The position numbers were made by a program, and so were the translations under genes. The notes beneath the pieces were generated by a model, which saw only the letters and a program-made list of their open reading frames with translations, ran no database searches and had not been told where the DNA came from. Below, in pieces: positions 61,442-64,000 of a stretch of DNA of 64,000 nt (position 1 is its first letter; the number at the start of each line of letters is the position of its first letter). This DNA comes from Leptospiraceae bacterium (lineage in GTDB: Bacteria > Spirochaetota > Leptospiria > Leptospirales > Leptospiraceae). The DNA is taken from positions 1 to 64,000 of the forward strand of contig JACKPC010000001.1 in the NCBI GenBank assembly GCA_024233835.1, given 5' to 3'.

Positions 61442-61923
61442 ACTTGTTTGGGATAACAGATATATTAGAAAATACGTAACTACTCAGTAAAAAAAGACCC
61501 TTAATCTAAAAAAAATTGTTTATTCCACTACAGATGTCAATGAAACGGCAATGCGCAATAAGCAAAGCCATATTTCAAACTGTTGAAAAGTTGTATCCCG
61601 GGAAAATATTCAAAAGCTCATTCCGTTTTAAAAAGGGAATGAGGCTAAAAATACAGTAAGAAGTGGATTTCATGACATCTATTTCCTGTATAAATGCTAT
61701 TATAATAGCTTTTTTCGCTTGGATAAATAAAAAAATCGAGTTATGATAAATAACCCCAAAAGTCAAGCGGGAAGTAATTTCATATCCTTCTTTTTAGATA
61801 GCCCCTGGTAATGCGGTAAAAAAAGCGGCTGACCAAAAAAAGGTAAAATTAGTCTTTAACACCTTCTTCTTTCTTGACGAAAAGGTGTTTAGGAATAGTA
61901 TTCTCAACTGAAAAGGCGCCAGT
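61442..61923. other. Gene-free interval between the two OmpA-family genes
   Basis: I see no supportable gene. It is AT-rich and has no strong repeat until 61868, where AACACCTT/AAGGTGTT (about 61859-61890) forms an inverted repeat overlapping the promoter of the next gene. The rest is unexplained. Confidence 0.5.
61874..61901 (+). promoter_or_regulatory. Promoter of the PD40/OmpA gene
   Basis: TTGACG (61874-61879), 16-nt spacer, TAGTAT (61896-61901). The expected start near 61908 leaves a leader of about 16 nt. An inverted repeat AACACCTT/AAGGTGTT straddles the -35, which could be an operator. Confidence 0.6.
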
Positions 61924-63882
61924 ATGAAACAATTTATTTCACTATTTTTTTTATTCATTTTTACTTTTGTTTTACATTCACAACCCCTTCCCAACCCATC
62001 CGATACAAAATTCGGCTACCCTCTTAATACTCAAAATGCAGAGTATAACCCGGTAATTAGCCCCAATGCAAGATATATTATCTTTCAGTCCAATCGTCCG
62101 GGAGGACAGGGAGGAATGGATCTCTGGCTCTCAGAGAACACCAATTACAGAGACAGGTCGGGTTCTGCACAATGGGCTGAACCGGTAAATTTTCGAGAAC
62201 TGAACACTCCTGCCTATGAAGGTGCTTTTTCGGTCTGGTTTAATGCCGGGGGAGAACCGGAAGAAATCTACTTCACCTCTTTAAAAGATGAAGAAACCGG
62301 AAGGAACGGACTGGATGGTTTAAATATTTATTATACCTCCCGCAACCCCAGAACCAATCGCTGGAAGAAACCGGAGCAGGTTCCGAATATTAACACGAAT
62401 TTTGATGATAAGATGCCGGCCATTTCTCCCGATGGAAATACCCTGGTCTTCGTTTCCAACAGGCCGGGAGGCTTCGGGCGAAATGACCTCTGGGTAAGTT
62501 ACCGGGATGAAAAAACCCGTACCTGGTCGACTCCTAAAAATCTCGGACAGGATCTAAATACAGCTTCCAACGAGATTATGCCCTCGTTCCACCACGACGG
62601 ACTTTCTCTCTTTTTCAGCTCGGATAGAAACGACCCGAATTATAAATTCGATTTCTATACAGCTATTCGTAAGAATGTGGATTACAAAGTTCATATGGGT
62701 GGAAAACCGGAAATTGAATTCAAAGTAAAAAAAGCCCTGGTTTTTGAGGATGTTTTTAAACTCGGCCTCCCCTTCAACTCGGATAGCGACGACGAAGGCA
62801 TCACCCTTTCTTATGATGGACTCTGGGTCTATTATTCTTCGAATCGCTCAGGAGGACAGGGGCAGTTTGATATATATCGCTCGGAAATGCCGGAAGAGCT
62901 TCGCAGGCAGTATCCTTTTACCCTGAAAGGTCTGGTTCTGGATGGTTCGGAAGACATCATGATAGGTCTTGATTCCAGTATCCAGGTTTATAACGAAAAA
63001 GGTCTGATTAAAACTATTACCTCCAAACGAATCGGAGGGGATTTAATGCGAGAAGATTCGGTAAACTTTCAAACCCGCCTCAGCACGGGTTCTTTCTATA
63101 AGTTGAAAGTAGCTTCTCCCGGTTTTCATCCGACCGAAGTCTCTCTTGATTTAAGGGGGAATATAGGAAAGGATAAGTCCCGGTATCTAAAAATTGTCCT
63201 GATGCCGGTTCTGCCAATCCAGGATCCCAAAACAGATAACAAAAAAATACCGGATAAAACAGAAAAGAAAATCGAAGACTTTTATGTTGAGCTCAGGGAT
63301 TATAAAACCAAAGACAGGATCTCGCACGGTAACATCACGATTTTTACAGAGAAGCAAAAAGATGGAAAACCTCTCAGCCGTAAGCGTAACCGTTTTCTCC
63401 TGGGAGAACTTCCCAAACTGGACTTTGAAATCCTGGCCAGAGCCAGTGGCTATAAAGATGAAACCCTGACGGTAGACATAAAGAAATACAAACCGGAAAA
63501 AAATAAGCTCATTACCCTGTATTTACGCAAGCTTCAGGATTTAGAAAAAGTCTATAAAACGCCTATTTTCTTTGATTTTAACTCCTATCAGCTTACAGAG
63601 AAGCACCATAAGCTACTGGATAGGATGGTAAAGCATCTTCTTCTCAACCCCAAAGATAAACTGGAAATCGGGGGACATACGGACAATATTGCCAATAAAG
63701 AGTTTAATGTAAGCCTGAGCTTAAAACGAGCCGAAATAGTAAAGGCCTACCTGGTTGGGAAAGGAATTCCGGAAGATAGGCTTATAGTTAAGGCTTACTG
63801 GTATTCTCAACCGATTGCAGACAATAAAACAAACGAAGGAAGGGCGAAGAACAGGCGGGTAAGTTTTAAAAAATTAAATTAA
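61924..63882 (+). CDS. PD40-repeat (TolB-like) OmpA-family envelope protein
   Basis: 652 aa. Signal peptide to about residue 20. Repeated PD40 blades with ISPNARYIIFQSNRPGGQGGMDLW, ISPDGNTLVFVSNRPGGFGRNDLW and LSYDGLWVYYSSNRSGGQGQFDIY give a TolB-like propeller. A beta-sandwich region (about 335-520) follows. A C-terminal OmpA domain (about 545-650) has FDFNSYQLTEKHHKLLDRM, EIGGHTDNIANKEFN and GRAKNRRVSF. It probably ties the outer membrane or a surface partner to peptidoglycan. The next gene begins 11 nt after its stop. Confidence 0.88.
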   Translation: MKQFISLFFLFIFTFVLHSQPLPNPSDTKFGYPLNTQNAEYNPVISPNARYIIFQSNRPGGQGGMDLWLSENTNYRDRSGSAQWAEPVNFRELNTPAYEGAFSVWFNAGGEPEEIYFTSLKDEETGRNGLDGLNIYYTSRNPRTNRWKKPEQVPNINTNFDDKMPAISPDGNTLVFVSNRPGGFGRNDLWVSYRDEKTRTWSTPKNLGQDLNTASNEIMPSFHHDGLSLFFSSDRNDPNYKFDFYTAIRKNVDYKVHMGGKPEIEFKVKKALVFEDVFKLGLPFNSDSDDEGITLSYDGLWVYYSSNRSGGQGQFDIYRSEMPEELRRQYPFTLKGLVLDGSEDIMIGLDSSIQVYNEKGLIKTITSKRIGGDLMREDSVNFQTRLSTGSFYKLKVASPGFHPTEVSLDLRGNIGKDKSRYLKIVLMPVLPIQDPKTDNKKIPDKTEKKIEDFYVELRDYKTKDRISHGNITIFTEKQKDGKPLSRKRNRFLLGELPKLDFEILARASGYKDETLTVDIKKYKPEKNKLITLYLRKLQDLEKVYKTPIFFDFNSYQLTEKHHKLLDRMVKHLLLNPKDKLEIGGHTDNIANKEFNVSLSLKRAEIVKAYLVGKGIPEDRLIVKAYWYSQPIADNKTNEGRAKNRRVSFKKLN

Positions 63883-63892
63883 GAAGGACAAA

Positions 63893-64000
63893 ATGGAAAG
63901 TTCCTTAGAACGAAAGCAACGGGAATGGATCTCAACCAGCGACAGGGATGAGATCCATGTCCGAGTCCTCGAACACGATTTTAAAACGGATGCATTTTGT
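63893..64000 (+). CDS. Start of a further gene, cut by the window edge
   Basis: 36 codons are visible, from the ATG with AAGAAGGA upstream. They encode a hydrophilic, charged N-terminus (MESSLERKQREWISTSDRD) without a signal peptide. It lies close behind the OmpA-family gene and is probably its operon partner. Too short to assign. Confidence 0.7.
   Translation, partial: MESSLERKQREWISTSDRDEIHVRVLEHDFKTDAFC

Overview
The window is AT-rich, gene-dense, Gram-negative chromosomal DNA. A Leptospira-like spirochaete is the best guess, but no rRNA or single signature gene settles it. The guess rests on the many short lipoproteins with spirochaete-style lipoboxes, the OmpA-like and TonB-dependent outer-membrane proteins, the several adenylate/guanylate cyclases and PAS/GAF/SpoIIE signalling proteins, and the MsbA, RlpA and CNT transporter repertoire. 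I saw no tRNA, rRNA or CRISPR array.

Layout. (1) 1-8370, minus strand: a surface-polysaccharide operon. It runs from an EPS-associated MarR regulator through a GT-C-like membrane protein, an ABC-2 permease (Wzm), UDP-galactopyranose mutase (Glf), a Wzt ATPase with a C-terminal extension and a WbdD-like methyltransferase/kinase with a heptad-repeat tail, to a Wzz-like chain-length protein. The layout fits ABC-dependent export of a galactofuranose-containing chain that is capped and measured before export. The operon's promoter/leader module (TTGACA, a GTTCAA-N13-TTGAAC palindrome and a 25-nt conserved element) recurs at 237-322, firing out of the left edge. (2) 8491-14124, plus strand: MsbA-like exporter and lipoprotein, then a phosphate cluster (PiT-like permease, OprO/P-like porin, lipoprotein) behind an 11-bp-periodic Pho-box-like array. 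(3) 14179-26256: RecQ, a large adenylate cyclase, a CHAD protein, a CNT nucleoside transporter, a Ser/Thr kinase, malate dehydrogenase and a DsbA-like protein. (4) 26332-31007: a BioF-like enzyme followed by accessory DNA with a broken AAA_14/DUF4143 gene, an AAA-ATPase/PD-(D/E)XK protein and an orphan gene. (5) 31242-53865: cspA, a glyoxalase-II-like hydrolase, a large orphan protein, RlpA, a histidine kinase with an REC-SpoIIE partner, outer-membrane proteins, a DnaC-like/folK/panB operon, a Uma2 gene interrupted by a palindrome, a SprA-like protein, a small divergent cyclase and a TonB-dependent receptor.

(6) 53900-60450 is the most unusual region. Three tiny genes diverge from an XRE regulator. 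Next come a P-loop ATPase and an overlapping gene that joins a P-loop-less NTPase-like domain to a freshly amplified TPR array. Two REP-associated transposase (RAYT) copies in direct orientation then bracket two orphan genes. The second RAYT is inactivated, and both carry a REP-like palindrome inside their coding sequence. I read the ATPase/TPR pair as a candidate conflict or defence system, which is an inference. (7) 60497-64000: two OmpA-family envelope proteins and the start of another gene.

Four GCGA(G/A)YCA-type palindromes lie just after stop codons across the window and look like a dispersed repeat or terminator family.
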